Origin: Deroplatys truncata
Taxonomy: Eukaryota; Arthropoda; Insecta; Mantodea; Mantidae
Assembly (NCBI GenBank): GCA_030765065.1
Contig: CM060978.1
Span: forward strand, 55,270,421 to 55,334,420
Direction of reading: 5' to 3'
DNA length: 64,000 nucleotides
In this document: in pieces, positions 43,656 through 54,382 of the stretch
Layout of the letters: every line of letters starts with the position of its first letter
Position numbering within the stretch: position 1 is the stretch's first letter
Translations under genes and position numbers: made by a program
The notes under the pieces: model-generated
The model's input: only the letters and a program-made list of their open reading frames with translations
Databases searched by the model: none
What the model was told of the DNA's origin: nothing

Positions 43656-44300
43656 TTACTTTCTCTACTACGTATAGTAAGTAGGGGAAGTATTGCATTC
43701 CACCCAAAAATTCGATTTCGAGATTTTTTATTTTCGAAATTCTTGATCTTCTCCAAAATGTTTGCAACGATATTGTTTAAAATACTATATGTTTAAGATA
43801 TTCACCTGACAAATAAAATGCATATCTTGAACTTTTGGCAATAACCTGTATCTTCATGGAATGTCATGTGTATAATTGGTAAACTGTAAGAGATAATGAA
43901 AATCGAAATATAGACCCATCAAGGTACACAATTTATGAAAAATAAATATTTTTGTGGCGAGATATTCCTTGGTATTAACTATTTTCAAATAGTTATATTT
44001 TTCTCAATAGGAAAGTCGCTATTCTTTTCTTTTTCTTTCTTTGTTTTTCCTCTCTTGTTCATGAAAAGTGAATGGAATTTTAAAGCCATCACAATAATTA
44101 AGGGACCCACTCTAAAAAGATCGCTTAAGCATAACCTCCTTGTATACCTACAAGGAAATATGCAAACAAAACATTTCTGTAAATCTTTCTCTCGGTTAAC
44201 AGGAAGTGGGTACAATAATAAGCTTTTTTTTTAAATAACAGGTTGTTAAAGAATGGGTAAAGAAAGTCATGTGAATGTAACGCATAAGGATTTTTTTTAA
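43656..44300 (-). mobile_element. R1b-like repeat with large internal deletion
   Basis: The minus-strand 3' end at 43657 (TTTACTTTCTCTACTACG) is intact. The sequence jumps from TTCGAGATTT to TTTATTTTCGAAATTC, deleting the CA-tract region. The 5' end CATGTGAATGTAACGCATAAG lies near 44290. Confidence 0.7.
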
Positions 44301-44732
44301 GAAAAGTAGGCGAAGGAATATTAATGCTGAAAATGACCAAAGGGATTAAAAGAGACCAAATGGAACATTAAAATGCCTGCTAGGAAATGCACTAGGAGTA
44401 ATAAGTGAGAAAAACATTCGAGCTGTTGACATTGAATTAGGATAGACAAATATTGCATAGCTATACTAGACGAATAGTGAAATGGAAAACAGGTAAGAAT
44501 TGAGGAAGCTGAGCCGGTAGCAAAGAAATTCCTCCAGGAGTGAAAAAGATCATTGATAATACGAGAGTCTAGTGGTCATTAACCTGTACATCGTTGAGTA
44601 AGTTTGAATACCTATGTTTTATTCCTCCATAAAGACTTTAATAGAATTACTATATCATCAGCATACTCAAGTGCTGACTGAAGGTTTTCATTTCGTTGTC
44701 TTGAGATGCTTTGAAACATTTTAAGCCGAAAT
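44301..44732. other. Unassigned stretch with a reverse-transcriptase scrap
   Basis: It holds the YADD-containing relic at 44570-44700. The rest has no assignment. Confidence 0.35.
44570..44700 (-). pseudogene. LINE reverse transcriptase fragment with YADD box
   Basis: The minus strand reads LQSALEYADDIVILLKSL then WRNKT and a stop. YADD is the catalytic metal-binding motif of reverse transcriptase (RT motif 5) and 'L.YADDIVIL' is typical of non-LTR retrotransposons. Only about 30 codons remain. Confidence 0.62.
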
Positions 44733-44741
44733 AAAAAAAAA
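44733..44741 (-). terminator. RNA polymerase III terminator of tRNA-Leu
   Basis: On the minus strand a run of nine T begins three bases after the last tRNA base, the normal polymerase III stop. Confidence 0.85.
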
Positions 44742-44744
44742 TTA

Positions 44745-44826
44745 TGGCAGCGGTGGGATTCGAACCCACGCCTCCGAAGAGACTGGTGCCTTAAACCAGC
44801 GCCTTAGACCGCTCGGCCACGCTACC
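44745..44826 (-). tRNA. tRNA-Leu, anticodon AAG
   Basis: The 82-nt minus-strand gene starts GGTAGCGTGGCCGAGCGGTC and ends GGGTTCGAATCCCACC then GCTGCCA. The acceptor arm GGTAGCG/CGCTGCC pairs with one G-T pair. The anticodon arm CTGGT-TTAAGGC-ACCAG gives anticodon AAG, reading CUU and CUC. The long variable arm TCTCTTCGGAG is typical of class II tRNA-Leu. Box A (GTGGCCGAGCGG) and box B (GGTTCGAATCC) are perfect. With its T9 terminator and no SINE tail it looks like a working nuclear tRNA gene, the only intact gene seen here. Confidence 0.95.
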
Positions 44827-45818
44827 TGCTGACGCCGAATCGAACTGTAGTTGCTAATATACAACACTCAAATGAGAAAGTGCTAACACGAATCAAAGTA
44901 ATGAAATGTTTCCATGTTTTGTGATTCGAATTATTTATTTATAATTGTGATTAAATACTAGAACCGCAACTACTAAAGTATAGATTTTCGAGGTGTATTG
45001 AAATAAACATGATAGTGGGGAGAAAACATTACTATCGACTTAACTTTCAGTATTCATAGCTGAAGTGTCAGTTACATAAATGTGTATTTTTATTTTTTTT
45101 TTCACAATTATACACCTCTTTATAGTTGTAATCTGGAGAGCAAGGGGGCGCATTTCATTCCTCCACCAACCTGACAAAACTTAAATTTGATTTACTTTCG
45201 TAAGAACAAGACCCTGCATTGTGTATATGAATTAATTAGGGTGCTTTCTGCTAAAATATCTACGCATTATGAACTTTTTACCACAATTACTCTATAATTA
45301 CAAAAGGACTGGGTTCAGTGGTAGTGTTTATATTTCCCTATTAGATTAGTAAGCTGGAAGTGGCCTAAACATCATCGTGTTTTTTGTCAGTAAATGTAAT
45401 ATATTATTAACATGACCTGGTTTGTCAATATTGCAGACGAACAGCTTATTAGAGTTTACTTCCTATGTGTCTCAGCGTTTGTAACATCATTGCTAACATA
45501 ATTACATCCACATGCTTTTTAGCGGACAAACTGTGGTACCTTTGAAACCATTTCTTATGAATATTTCTGATGTGTAACAGGAAATAGACAGAAAAATAAA
45601 ACCAAAGTTTCGTTGGAATAAATTGTAGACATTGCATATAAATCTAAAGAAAGTCGTACGTCGTTAGACACATTTTTTTTAATTAAGGGTGCTAATTGAG
45701 AGACATTAGAAAATACAACAATTGAGTAAACCAACAAAATATGTTTAAAACGTGGTTGCGTTATAAATAATAATCCTTTAAACAATATTTCATTTTCCTT
45801 AAAACTTACTAAAATTAC
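44827..45818. other. Unassigned AT-rich region
   Basis: Small minus-strand frames near 45449-45785 have no motif. Confidence 0.35.
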
Positions 45819-47395
45819 TTTTTACTCTTTTCTACCACTTACCTAGTCCGCAGAGGAAGTATTATTGCATTCCACCCGAAACGTCGACATCGATTTCACC
45901 GGAAATGCATGTTTTGAGGTATCCTGAATAAAAACAATTTTAGAAAAAGGTTGTGGTATGTGTGAACAGCATAACTCATAAAAGAAAAGTAGGATCAACA
46001 CCAAACTTGGTATTTAAGTTCAGTACCTTCCAAAGATGCGACACGATTTTCAAGAAAATCCCAAAACCTCCATCTCCCTACCCTTTACATGGAATTTTTT
46101 TTGAAAATTTTGATTTTCAAAAAACTAGGTTCAACGATTTTGATCAAATTACCATATATTAAAGAAATTTACATTACAAATAAAATGCATATCTTGAATT
46201 TTCTGGAAATAGCCCGTAAAATCCTCTTCATTCGCAAGGAATTTTGTATAATCTTGTGTAACGTAAACGTTAAGTAGACAAAAAGTTACTACATAACAAA
46301 TGTAGAACTCTTTAATACATACCAGTTTATTTCAAATAAATTGAGCCGCTTAGAATAATAACGACAGATCCCAACCAAAGTCCATTTTGGGATAAATGTC
46401 ATTTTCTGTTTTTTTTTCAAAGCGTGGAAAGTAGTTAATATTATGACTTGATATTTTCTGGGTATTTAAATTAAGGGATTACAAATCTATGTGTAAATTC
46501 TTGAGCCATTGTGATTAATAGTTTTCCTGAGTTTGTGTTTATTAGAACAAAAAAATATACAAAACAGAAAAAGTGTGGTAAAATTGACTTTTCTTTCATT
46601 TAACATCATGAAATAGCTAATCCAGCTCTATTTCCAAATCTTCACATTTTTCGTCATCATTAACATCAGCATGACGAGGACTCTTGTAAAAAATCATGAT
46701 AGATGGGTGGTATATATTTCAATAATTTCATCAGCTTTCTTTATCTTTCTCTGTTCACTGTACTTCTGCTGTAACTTGAAAAATGAAACACGTGAAATTT
46801 TACCTCTTTTCCTAAAATTAACTTTTTGATACACTTCAGAGTTAGAGTAACATTAAACAAATTTAACAATCTCACGATTATCGTGATCTACAATAATGGA
46901 TGTAAAAACAAAGGAGCACCATCAACATCTATGGACTTTTTTGTTACATACGATTTACCACTATTTCTGCACAACTTTCTTCTGTTTATTACCCACTCAG
47001 TTGCCTTTCTCACTCGTTTCTTTCCTTTTTTGGAGATTCAGGAATAACATCTGCAGACGGCGCCATATTCACTATGGTTCACTACAACGCCATGAACGTG
47101 TAGCGGCCATAAAGTAAAGCTCTCTTAGTTGGGATATGTCATTTTTATGCTCGTTTTCACTACGGACAAATTTTAAAATGGAAAACGAGAGCTTTGGCAT
47201 ATCCCAATTCGTTAAATACTTCATCACATGAAAGGTAGATGGCAGCTGTGCATGGTGATGCTTCTATCTCAAAATTTGATGTCGATTGGGATATGCCGTT
47301 ATTATTCTAAGCGCCTCAATTTTTATGGCATCAGCCATTTCCGAGATATGCGTTATTAACTGTTCGAATTGTTCAATACGTTTATCATTCTTAAA
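45819..47395 (-). mobile_element. R1b repeat split by a terminal-inverted-repeat element
   Basis: The minus-strand R1b 3' part runs 45819-46342 and resumes at 47318 (TTTTTATGGCATCAGCCATT) until about 47395. The sequence before and after the insert joins in correct R1b order (TTTCAAATAA / TTTTTATGGCA). Confidence 0.72.
46343..47317. mobile_element. New terminal-inverted-repeat element, 975 bp
   Basis: The left end GAGCCGCTTAGAATAATAAC and right end (reverse complement) GAGGCGCTTAGAATAATAAC continue as G.CA.ATCCCAA, about 34 bp with 5 mismatches. AATT flanks both ends, but AATT is a palindrome, so it may be target duplication or part of the ends. A second inverted repeat lies inside: GGGATATG..CTCGTTTTC (47132-47162) against GAAAACGAG..CATATCCC (47182-47207). 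On the minus strand RVRKATEWVINRRKL and GKSYVTKKS resemble the N-terminal region of an insect transposon protein of unknown function (weak). Confidence 0.8.
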
Positions 47396-47399
47396 CACA

Positions 47400-47545
47400 T
47401 TCACACTCTCTTCCATACGTCCAGAATTTAGAGAGGCTAGAGGATCCTAAAGAAAAATTCCCATCCTGCAGGCGGGATTCGAACCTGGGAATTCCGGATT
47501 TAGAGACGTGCACTCTAACCACTAGATCACAGAGACAGTCTGGAC
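47400..47545 (-). mobile_element. tRNA-derived SINE, family S3
   Basis: The minus-strand head CTCTGTGATCTAGTGGTTAG and box B GGTTCGAATCCC are followed by GATGGGAATTTTTCTTTAGG, matching the S3 tail at 21815-21955. Confidence 0.66.
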
Positions 47546-48235
47546 TAGTTTTAAATATAATTCTTACAGGCTATTTCTGTATTATAAAGAGACTATTAAT
47601 ATTCAATGTGCAGTTTGTCACATTTGAAAATGTTGACACATTACTGCTACTACGGAAATATACTGAATTAACCTGTCTTTTATTAAAACTTTCCAGATCC
47701 ATATGCATCGCTAACAAAAACAAATAAACATCACCTTGCTAATGACTTATACAGGGTGGACCATTTAAGCTGAGACTGTACAATATCTCTAAAAGTAAGC
47801 ATTGTAGAAAGAAATGTCTTTGATAAAAGTTGCTTGATATTATGGGGGAAAGTAAATACCATTTGTCGTGTTTTATTTGGAGGACGTTATGATAGTCATT
47901 TTAGGGTAAATTAATTTTTTTAAAATATATATATATATAATGCTTCTCTAGCCACTATTCTTAGAGTAGTTTTTCTATCTACTTCATGTTAATTTAGGTA
48001 AATTTTTCCTGAAATTTTTCATTACTTATATATGTAAATAGGTAAAAACAGCGCCAAAAAAATCTTCGGCGGATTTTGTATCGTTTTCTAGGGTCTTTTG
48101 AGGCGCGTCCTTCACCTTACCTATCGCAGAGCGTGATGGTTGATAACACAGTAATAAGGGGGAAAAGAGGAGAGCTTGATGTCTTTGCTTTTTCTGGTGT
48201 TATTGAAACCAAAACATGTTTATTGTCTCAGAACC
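47546..48235. other. Unassigned stretch with an R1 scrap
   Basis: At 47955-48005 a short R1 5'-half piece (CTATTCTTAGAGTAG, CTACTTCATGTTAATT) is visible, and 47760-47900 is AT-rich with no match. Confidence 0.35.
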
Positions 48236-48239
48236 AGTC

Positions 48240-48430
48240 ATGCCGTATACTACGAAATTACTCGTGGACGTATCGTGGGTATGTGCGAGGCCGGTCGCAC
48301 TGTTACAGCAATTGCAACAGCAGCGCATAAAAGTGTTTTTATAGTAAATTACTGGATAAAAATGTTTCAGGAAAGTGGGTAAGACGGTCTACATACTCGT
48401 CAGAAATGGGCACTCCCCGTGATATTCGTC
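48240..48430 (+). pseudogene. Tc1-like transposase N-terminal fragment
   Basis: The frame through 48263 reads RGRIVGMCEAGRTVTAIATA, then VNYWIKMFQESG, a stop, then DGLHTRQKWALP. 'RG.I.GM..AG.....IA......TV..W...W...G' is the first helix-turn-helix of Tc1-like transposases. No DDE core or inverted repeats follow. Confidence 0.62.
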
Positions 48431-48834
48431 TACTAAATGCAAATTACTCTTTTGTTATTATTGACTAATCATGTTTAGAAACTAGAGATAAATATGTATA
48501 TGAATATGGTTTACCGAATATGACATATATATTATAGCAATAAAATTGGGTTATATTTTTGTGTATAATCCTATTGTATTCCTATGATTCAGCAATATGT
48601 TAGTAAAGGTATATTAACTAATTATAGTTTGAATTAGAGGGAAAATGTGCTACTTTATTTATCTATTATTTAGTTATGTTTGCTTCTATACAGCAACAAG
48701 CATTCATATCACTGTGAGGATACAGTTCTGTTTATTTTTTGTTATAAAGTGCTGCCTTGCTATGTAATTAATGAATACCATTCGAGCTTTAATTTGCACC
48801 ACCTGAAAATTTTCTCACACTGCACATTCTACAT
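48431..48834. other. Unassigned AT-rich stretch
   Basis: No coding, RNA or repeat signal recognised. Confidence 0.3.
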
Positions 48835-49008
48835 TTCGATATCTCAGAAACACTTATGCCACAAAAAACATATTTTAAATAAATTGTGTTTTAAACAGTC
48901 CTACATTTTTTGTGTAGTACGTTAGCTCTATTGCTTAACATTTACCGGTTATACAAGATTATACAAAATTCCTTCCAATTAAGAGGTCTTCGCGCTCATC
49001 AAGTTTCC
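48835..49008 (+). mobile_element. R1b middle fragment
   Basis: Contains TATCTCAGAAACACTTATGC, CATTTTTTGTGTAGTACG and AAGATTATACAAAATTCC in R1b plus-strand order. Confidence 0.6.
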
Positions 49009-49365
49009 CCTTAGCTTTTAACCCTTTTAAAGGCGTGTCCTGCACTAGCCGATAAGGTATGATCTACAAATCACGATAAGACGTCTGTATGTCAAACTAA
49101 ATGCACTCAATCTACCGCTTTCTCTTTTAGCCAATAGATCGAGAGCGTAAACATAATATATTTCGTTTCTACGCCATTTTGTAACCTTTGTTGTGGTTAT
49201 TGGTGTAACTATTCAGCAGGAGGACTGGCGCACCCTTGCACCGTGGCCTAAAGCAACCAATGAAATGGCCAAGGCTTCGCGATAATGTGACATAGACACG
49301 AGGTGCAGTGAGATTTTCTTTGGCGCTCTTTGTACAAAAGGATTACAGGAGACTGAGGTGATAAA
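49009..49365. other. Unassigned, somewhat GC-richer stretch
   Basis: No coding or repeat signal recognised. Confidence 0.3.
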
Positions 49366-49617
49366 TGCTTAAAAAGCGAGTCGCTATACGCTGTTTTTGA
49401 AATTGTTCTCTTTCCAGGACATCGCGAAAAACAATTGAATGGTGAGCACTTAAAAAAATCCTATGTGGTAAATTCACATGGCTTTCTCTACCTCTGTCAT
49501 TTATTAATGGGCATTCTTACAAAATACCAAATTTAATTTTATCAGGCTTTTCATTTTTGAATAATGCTATTCATAGACACACACGCACACGCGCGCATGG
49601 ACCTTTTTCTAAACATC
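49366..49617 (+). mobile_element. Two R1 fragments in tandem
   Basis: 49366-49445 is an R1b 5'-half scrap (CGCTATACGCTG, CATCGCGAAAAACAATTGAA). 49446-49617 is an R1 5' end (TAAATTCACATGGCTTTCTC) joined directly to the CA-tract region. Confidence 0.55.
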
Positions 49618-50468
49618 TTATATGATACATTCACATGACTTTCTCTACCCTCTATCGTTTATAAGTGGGTATACAAACTATTCTTACTAAAGTTTACTAT
49701 CCAAATAAACCTTTGCAGAAATAGCTACATTACACACTTCGTTATAGATACGAAGAGAACAGCGATAGTCAAATGTTTAAGAACTGGACGCTATACACTG
49801 ACCTTAAAATTCCTTACGTTTCCATGAACCTGCGAGAAACAACAGAATGTTAAAAGGACTTAAAGAGAATGATCAAGACATGAATAATTCGAACCTTTAA
49901 CAACGGATATCTCAGAAACGGCTTATGTCACAAAAAACTTTATTGGAAGTAAATTGTGTTTTAAAGATATCTAATACATTTTTTGTGTAGTACGTTCGGT
50001 CTATTGCTTAACGGTTACCAGTTATGCAAGATTATACAAAATCCCATCGCAATGAAGGGGACTTCACAGGCTATTTCCAGAAAACTTAAGATATACATCT
50101 TATTTGCCATGTACACATATTTCATACGGTATTTTAATCAAATCGTTAGAGCCATTTTTTAGAAAATAAAAAGTTTCAAAAATCCTTCATATAAAGGTTA
50201 GTTTGAGGTGGGGGATTTTTTTGAAAATCTTCGTGTCCCATCTTTGGCAGATACTGAACCTAAATACCAAGTTTGGTGTGTATATGACTTTTCGCTTTTT
50301 AGTTATGCTGTTCATACGCACGCACACACACAAGGACCTTTTTTAAAAAATGCCTTTTTTGGATTCAGGGGGCCTCAAAACATGTATATGTGGTGAAATT
50401 TCGGTATCGAATTTTTGGGTGGAATGCAATACCTTCTCTACTTACTATGTACGTGGCAGAGAAAGTAA
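49618..50468 (+). mobile_element. R1b repeat, full length
   Basis: Starts TTATATGATACATTCACATG and ends TACGTGGCAGAGAAAGTAA. A good reference for the b-type 5' half. Confidence 0.82.
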
Positions 50469-50583
50469 TAATGCCTTTTTTGGGCTCAAGGGGCCTCAAA
50501 GCATGTATTTGCGAAATTCGATATCATATTTTTGGGTGGAATGCAGTACTCTCTACCTATAGGTAAAGGCAGGAGAAGTAAAA
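50469..50583 (+). mobile_element. R1 3'-end fragment in tandem
   Basis: A second R1 3' end (TTTTTTGGGCTCAAGGGGCC to GGCAGGAGAAGTAAAAAC) follows the R1b end directly. Confidence 0.65.
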
Positions 50584-51153
50584 ACTGACTGATAAAATGA
50601 TGACGTCATAAAATACCATAGAATCGTCATAGGCCAAGTTCAAATAATTTATAATATTAACTAATAATTGATAATTTAGGAATCAATATAACTGACTTTC
50701 GTTTACTCCCCCCCTACCAAAGTTGGGTCGCTAGTTACGCCCAATCTCGTTTCCTATTATCTATACTCGTAATTTAGTTCGGAAACAGTTGATATTTGTG
50801 AATCCCCCTCCAGATAATTATCTCCACATTATTATTTTAAGCTGAACGATAAATCCAAAGGCAGCTGGGGACACGTGGGTGAAAGGTTTTTGCTTGTCAG
50901 TCGTACAACTGCATTAGTGTACACACTGCCTCATTATTTGAGGCAGGCAAGAAGTAACGGAATCTCTCGCTCGCGTAATGATCAACGATCTCATTAGCAA
51001 GACTTGGGCACAGCAAGAAAACTCTTCCCTAATTATATCTACCGTCCTCTCTGCCTTTTATCTTCAAAATAAAATTACTGCAGTGTAGCTACCTAGAAAA
51101 CTCCAATTCCACCAATTTGCGTATTAAGATGGGCCTCGATGGTACATTGGAGT
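50584..51153. other. Unassigned stretch
   Basis: No coding, RNA or repeat signal recognised. Confidence 0.3.
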
Positions 51154-51213
<60 letters not shown>

Positions 51214-51220
51214 TTAATAA
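51154..51220. repeat. (AAT)n microsatellite
   Basis: About 20 AAT units, near perfect. Confidence 0.95.
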
Positions 51221-51387
51221 TGGGTTTACCTTAATTACCTGGCAAATATTATGGATATTTAATACCACGACCCAAAGCTACAGTACAAAAAGAAACAAAA
51301 ATTGTACAGGAAGGCGACTACGCAACTAGGCCACACATAACCACTCATAGAAGAGTTTCAGTTTCATGGTGCCAATTACCGAGCGGA

Positions 51388-51560
51388 ATGGCTCAGGCAG
51401 TAACGTCTGTGGTCGCATTCGGGAAGTCCCCGGTTCGATTCCCGGTGGCCGCCCACTCTGACTGTGGGGGTTTTTCCTGGTTTTCCCTTGGTCGCCAAGA
51501 CAAATGCCATGGTGGTGTATTCTAACCTGATTTATCCTTTCGCCCATTTCCTCTTATTTC
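51388..51560 (+). mobile_element. SINE S1 copy
   Basis: The head GAGCGGAATGGCTCAGGCAG (box A) and box B GGTTCGATTCC (51432-51442) are followed by CACTCTGACTGTGGGGGTTT and CCTGGTTTTCCCTTGGTCGC. This is the S1 copy with the best tRNA-like head. Confidence 0.78.
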
Positions 51561-51667
51561 ATTTCCATTTCACGTTTCAGATGTGATTTGAGAAGATGGT
51601 TTGTTACGTTATTTGCACTACGCTTTGGGCGTCAATTTGAAGGAGTTGTATTATATTTCAACTGTTG

Positions 51668-51942
51668 GGGAGCCGAACACTTGAAGTTCGTTGCAACCGC
51701 ACGTATGGTACTCGGTAGCCTTTGCGCCAAAAAATGTTAAAAAAACATAAACTTTGTAATTAAACTGTTTCTTTAAATATTTAATATTTATGTTTGCGTC
51801 GGCTGCGTCAGTATTTATTTTAGAGACACGTTTCTCTTAGCAGGGTTGTGGTGCAACTTAAGAATGTAGGCTTACACAGATTATAAGTTTACTTCATTCC
51901 TTTTATTAATGCTTTATACGATTTAAATAACACTTCACTGAT

Positions 51943-51988
<46 letters not shown>

Positions 51989-52563
51989 GTGAGATGTTTT
52001 TATTAATTAATTACACTTTTTAACACGTAAACTTATTTTTCGTCTCACACGAATACGTATTAAATCTCTCGAGGACACTTTTTGCGTCTGGTTAGTAACG
52101 CTGTCTGCAGGCAACTGAACTGATTTCAACCGCCTAAACTTGTAAATTTCTGTATTTCGAGTCTCTGATTCGCTTTCCCAATAATAGAATACCTTCATTT
52201 AACTAAAGCTTTTTCTGGTTGTTGATTGGCTATTTTATAAACTGTCACTAAAATTACATTATTGCTTCCAAGAATCACAAGTAGTATTGTTAAACTCTCA
52301 CATTCATTATTGCCTCAAGGTTACCTCATTGTTACCTCAATGTTAGCAACTTTTGATCTATTTCTTACAGCTCCTACATTATTAAATTACGTAATACATT
52401 CACATAACATTATTGAACATGTATACAATAATATAAGCATATGCAATGACTGTTATATACATTTAACAAATTATTATACACATATTGCTTTAAGGCGGGC
52501 TGTTATTGAATTTACATATATAATTTGACTGAAATCATTTTAGTGTTAAAAATACTGCCTCAA
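51668..52563 (-). mobile_element. LTR-like repeat R2, copy 2
   Basis: Similar along its length to 28143-29064 in the same orientation: GCAACCGCACGTATGGTA, TTAACACGTAAACTTATTTT, GGTTACCTCATTGTTACCTC, ATTGCTTTAAGGCGGGCTG and the end ACTGCCTCA. The TATA-like box is mutated here. It contains an AG microsatellite. Confidence 0.55.
51945..51986. repeat. (AG)21 microsatellite inside R2
   Basis: An expansion of the GAGAGAG that precedes CTGTGAGAT in R2 copy 1. Confidence 0.95.
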
Positions 52564-52649
52564 ATTTCAGGTCCTGCGGTGATGGCGGTGCCGGGCAGAT
52601 GGCGTGGATGCATGCGCGTTGCAAAGATTTCTCCCCTTAACTTATATAT

Positions 52650-52744
52650 TATAACTTAAATACCAAGTTTGGTGTTTTCCCTACTTTTCGTTTTTTGAAT
52701 TATACACGGAGATTTTTCTAAAAATGTTTTTTTTATTCAATGTT
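52650..52744 (+). mobile_element. R1 fragment
   Basis: AAATACCAAGTTTGGTGTTT and the following block up to TTTTTCTAAAAATG are the R1 segment around the CA tract. The R2 copy 3 begins directly after. Confidence 0.55.
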
Positions 52745-53620
52745 TGAGGCCGTATTTTAACCCAAAAATAATATCAGTCTAATTATATAATATAAAATAT
52801 AACAGCCGGCCTTAAAGCAATATGTGTATAATATAATATATAAAATGTGTGTAAGAGTCACTGTATTATGTTTATATTATTATGTACATGTATAATTATG
52901 TTATGTGAATGTATTACGTAATTTAACAATGTGGAAACTGTGAGAATAGAAGCATTTTGCTTTCCGTAGCAAATAGAATTATAAAGTAGAAGCCGAAAAG
53001 TTGCTAACAATGAGGTAACCTTGGGGCAACAATGAATTGGAAAGTTTAATAAAGAGCTACTAATAATTCTTTGAACAATAATATTGTAATATTTAAAACA
53101 GTGCATAAATAGCCAATCAAAAACTAGAAGAGCTTTAAGTTAAATCAAAATAGTATATTGGATTAGAATTAGCCAATCAGAGACTTGAGATATAGTAAAT
53201 GTTCAAATTTAAGCTACTAGGCAGCGTTCCCGAGCAGTTCGATTTTATATGTGTTCAATGTGAGACTTGAAAATTCATTACGGAGAATAAAAATAAAGTT
53301 TTAAGTGTTTAAAAGTGAAAAATAACAAAAGTCTCACAGCTCTACATAAGGATATATCAGTGAAGTGTTATTTAATCGTGTGAAGGATTAATAAAACAAA
53401 GTACAATACAATTATAATTTGTATAAGCCTTCATTCTTTAGCCGTACCAGTCCTGCTATGAGATGCGTGTTTCTGCAAATTACTACTGACGCAGCCGAGG
53501 CATACATAAATAATACTTAAATAAACATTAAAATACAAAGTTGATTTTTTAAAAGTGGGGCGAAGGTCATCGGAAAGTAAACGTGGGGCGAAGGCCACCG
53601 GAAACTTTATATCGTACGAA
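52745..53620 (+). mobile_element. LTR-like repeat R2, copy 3
   Basis: Starts TGAGGCCGTATTTTAAC and runs in the opposite orientation to copy 2: GGTAACCTTGGGGCAACAAT, AGCCAATCAGAGAC (CCAAT), GGATTAATAAAAC (poly(A) signal) and a tail GGGGCGAAGGCCACCGGAAA, part of which is duplicated (53555 and 53582). Confidence 0.55.
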
Positions 53621-53700
53621 CGTAGGCTTTCACGGCCGGTGTCACAATTATAACTAATATAATTTTCCGGGCTGTTATGCCGTGGTCTGCTGAAGAAAGA
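53621..53700 (-). mobile_element. Penelope-like or LINE terminal fragment
   Basis: CGTAGGCTTTCACGGCCGGT then GTGTCAC, with TTTTCCGGGCTGTTATGCCG and TGGTCTGCTGAAG. The first block is the reverse complement counterpart of 14106-14134. Confidence 0.42.
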
Positions 53701-53734
53701 TGTATATCGTACGTGAGTTACTACACCATCTCTC

Positions 53735-53822
53735 ATGTGCCTCAAAACATGTATTTTCGGTGAACTCTCTGTATCGAATTTTTTGGTGGAATGCAATCTG
53801 CGTTCTCTACATACTATGTATA
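53735..53822 (+). mobile_element. R1 3'-end fragment
   Basis: CCTCAAAACATGTATTTTCG to TCTCTACATACTATG is the last ~90 bp of R1. Confidence 0.6.
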
Positions 53823-53823
53823 T

Positions 53824-53990
53824 ACCGAGCGGGATAGCTCATACGGCAACGTTTGTGGCCCCAATTCGGGAGGTCCCTGGTTCCATTCTCGGTGACTGCT
53901 CACTCTGACCATGAGGTTTTTCTGGTTTTCCCCTGGTCGTCTCATCTCTCCCTTTCAATTTCAAATGTGTCCTTTGGTCCAGCACCGCAG
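53824..53990 (+). mobile_element. SINE S1 copy
   Basis: The head GAGCGGGATAGCTCATACGG and the damaged box B GGTTCCATTCTC are followed by CACTCTGACCATGAGGTTTT and CTGGTTTTCCCCTGGTCGTC. Confidence 0.7.
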
Positions 53991-54340
53991 TCCTTGTCGA
54001 ACAGATGACATAGTTGCTTGCGCATTGGAACACGCCGTGAACGCCGGGGTGCGTTGTCTCGCCCGTTACTGCGCGTCTCTGTGGGTCTGCCTGTGGACCT
54101 GCGACCTCCTATACCTCATCGCTGCCTCCCGGGGATTTAGCCACAATAGATCAAAGCTGGTCGCAATGCGCGAGGTGTTCCCCTCCGATAAACACTTCCA
54201 CAATGCTATGTATGCGGTTAAAAGAGAGAGAATGAGGGCTATTACGGAAATATACCACCCGTCTGGCGTACACTAACAAGTGTACCAACACTCTATAGTA
54301 GCCTTCGGGATTTGACCAAGAATTTAAAGAATGACAAATA
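53991..54340. other. Unassigned GC-richer stretch
   Basis: It may be a long SINE body. A plus-strand frame across 53911-54276 (121 codons) starts inside the SINE and has no recognised domain. Confidence 0.35.
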
Positions 54341-54382
54341 TTGTGCTTACATGCACATGATTTTTCATACTCACTATCGTTA
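54341..54382 (+). mobile_element. R1b 5' stub
   Basis: TGCTTACATGCACATGATTT then CATACTCACTATCGTTATT is the b-type 5' end, cut off by the inverted R1a copy that follows. Confidence 0.5.

Noticed and set aside
51117..51329. Asn-rich protein
   Set aside because: Translation of the (AAT)n microsatellite.
53911..54276. 121-codon frame
   Set aside because: It begins inside an S1 SINE, has no recognisable domain and no homologous frame elsewhere in the window; kept only as unassigned sequence.
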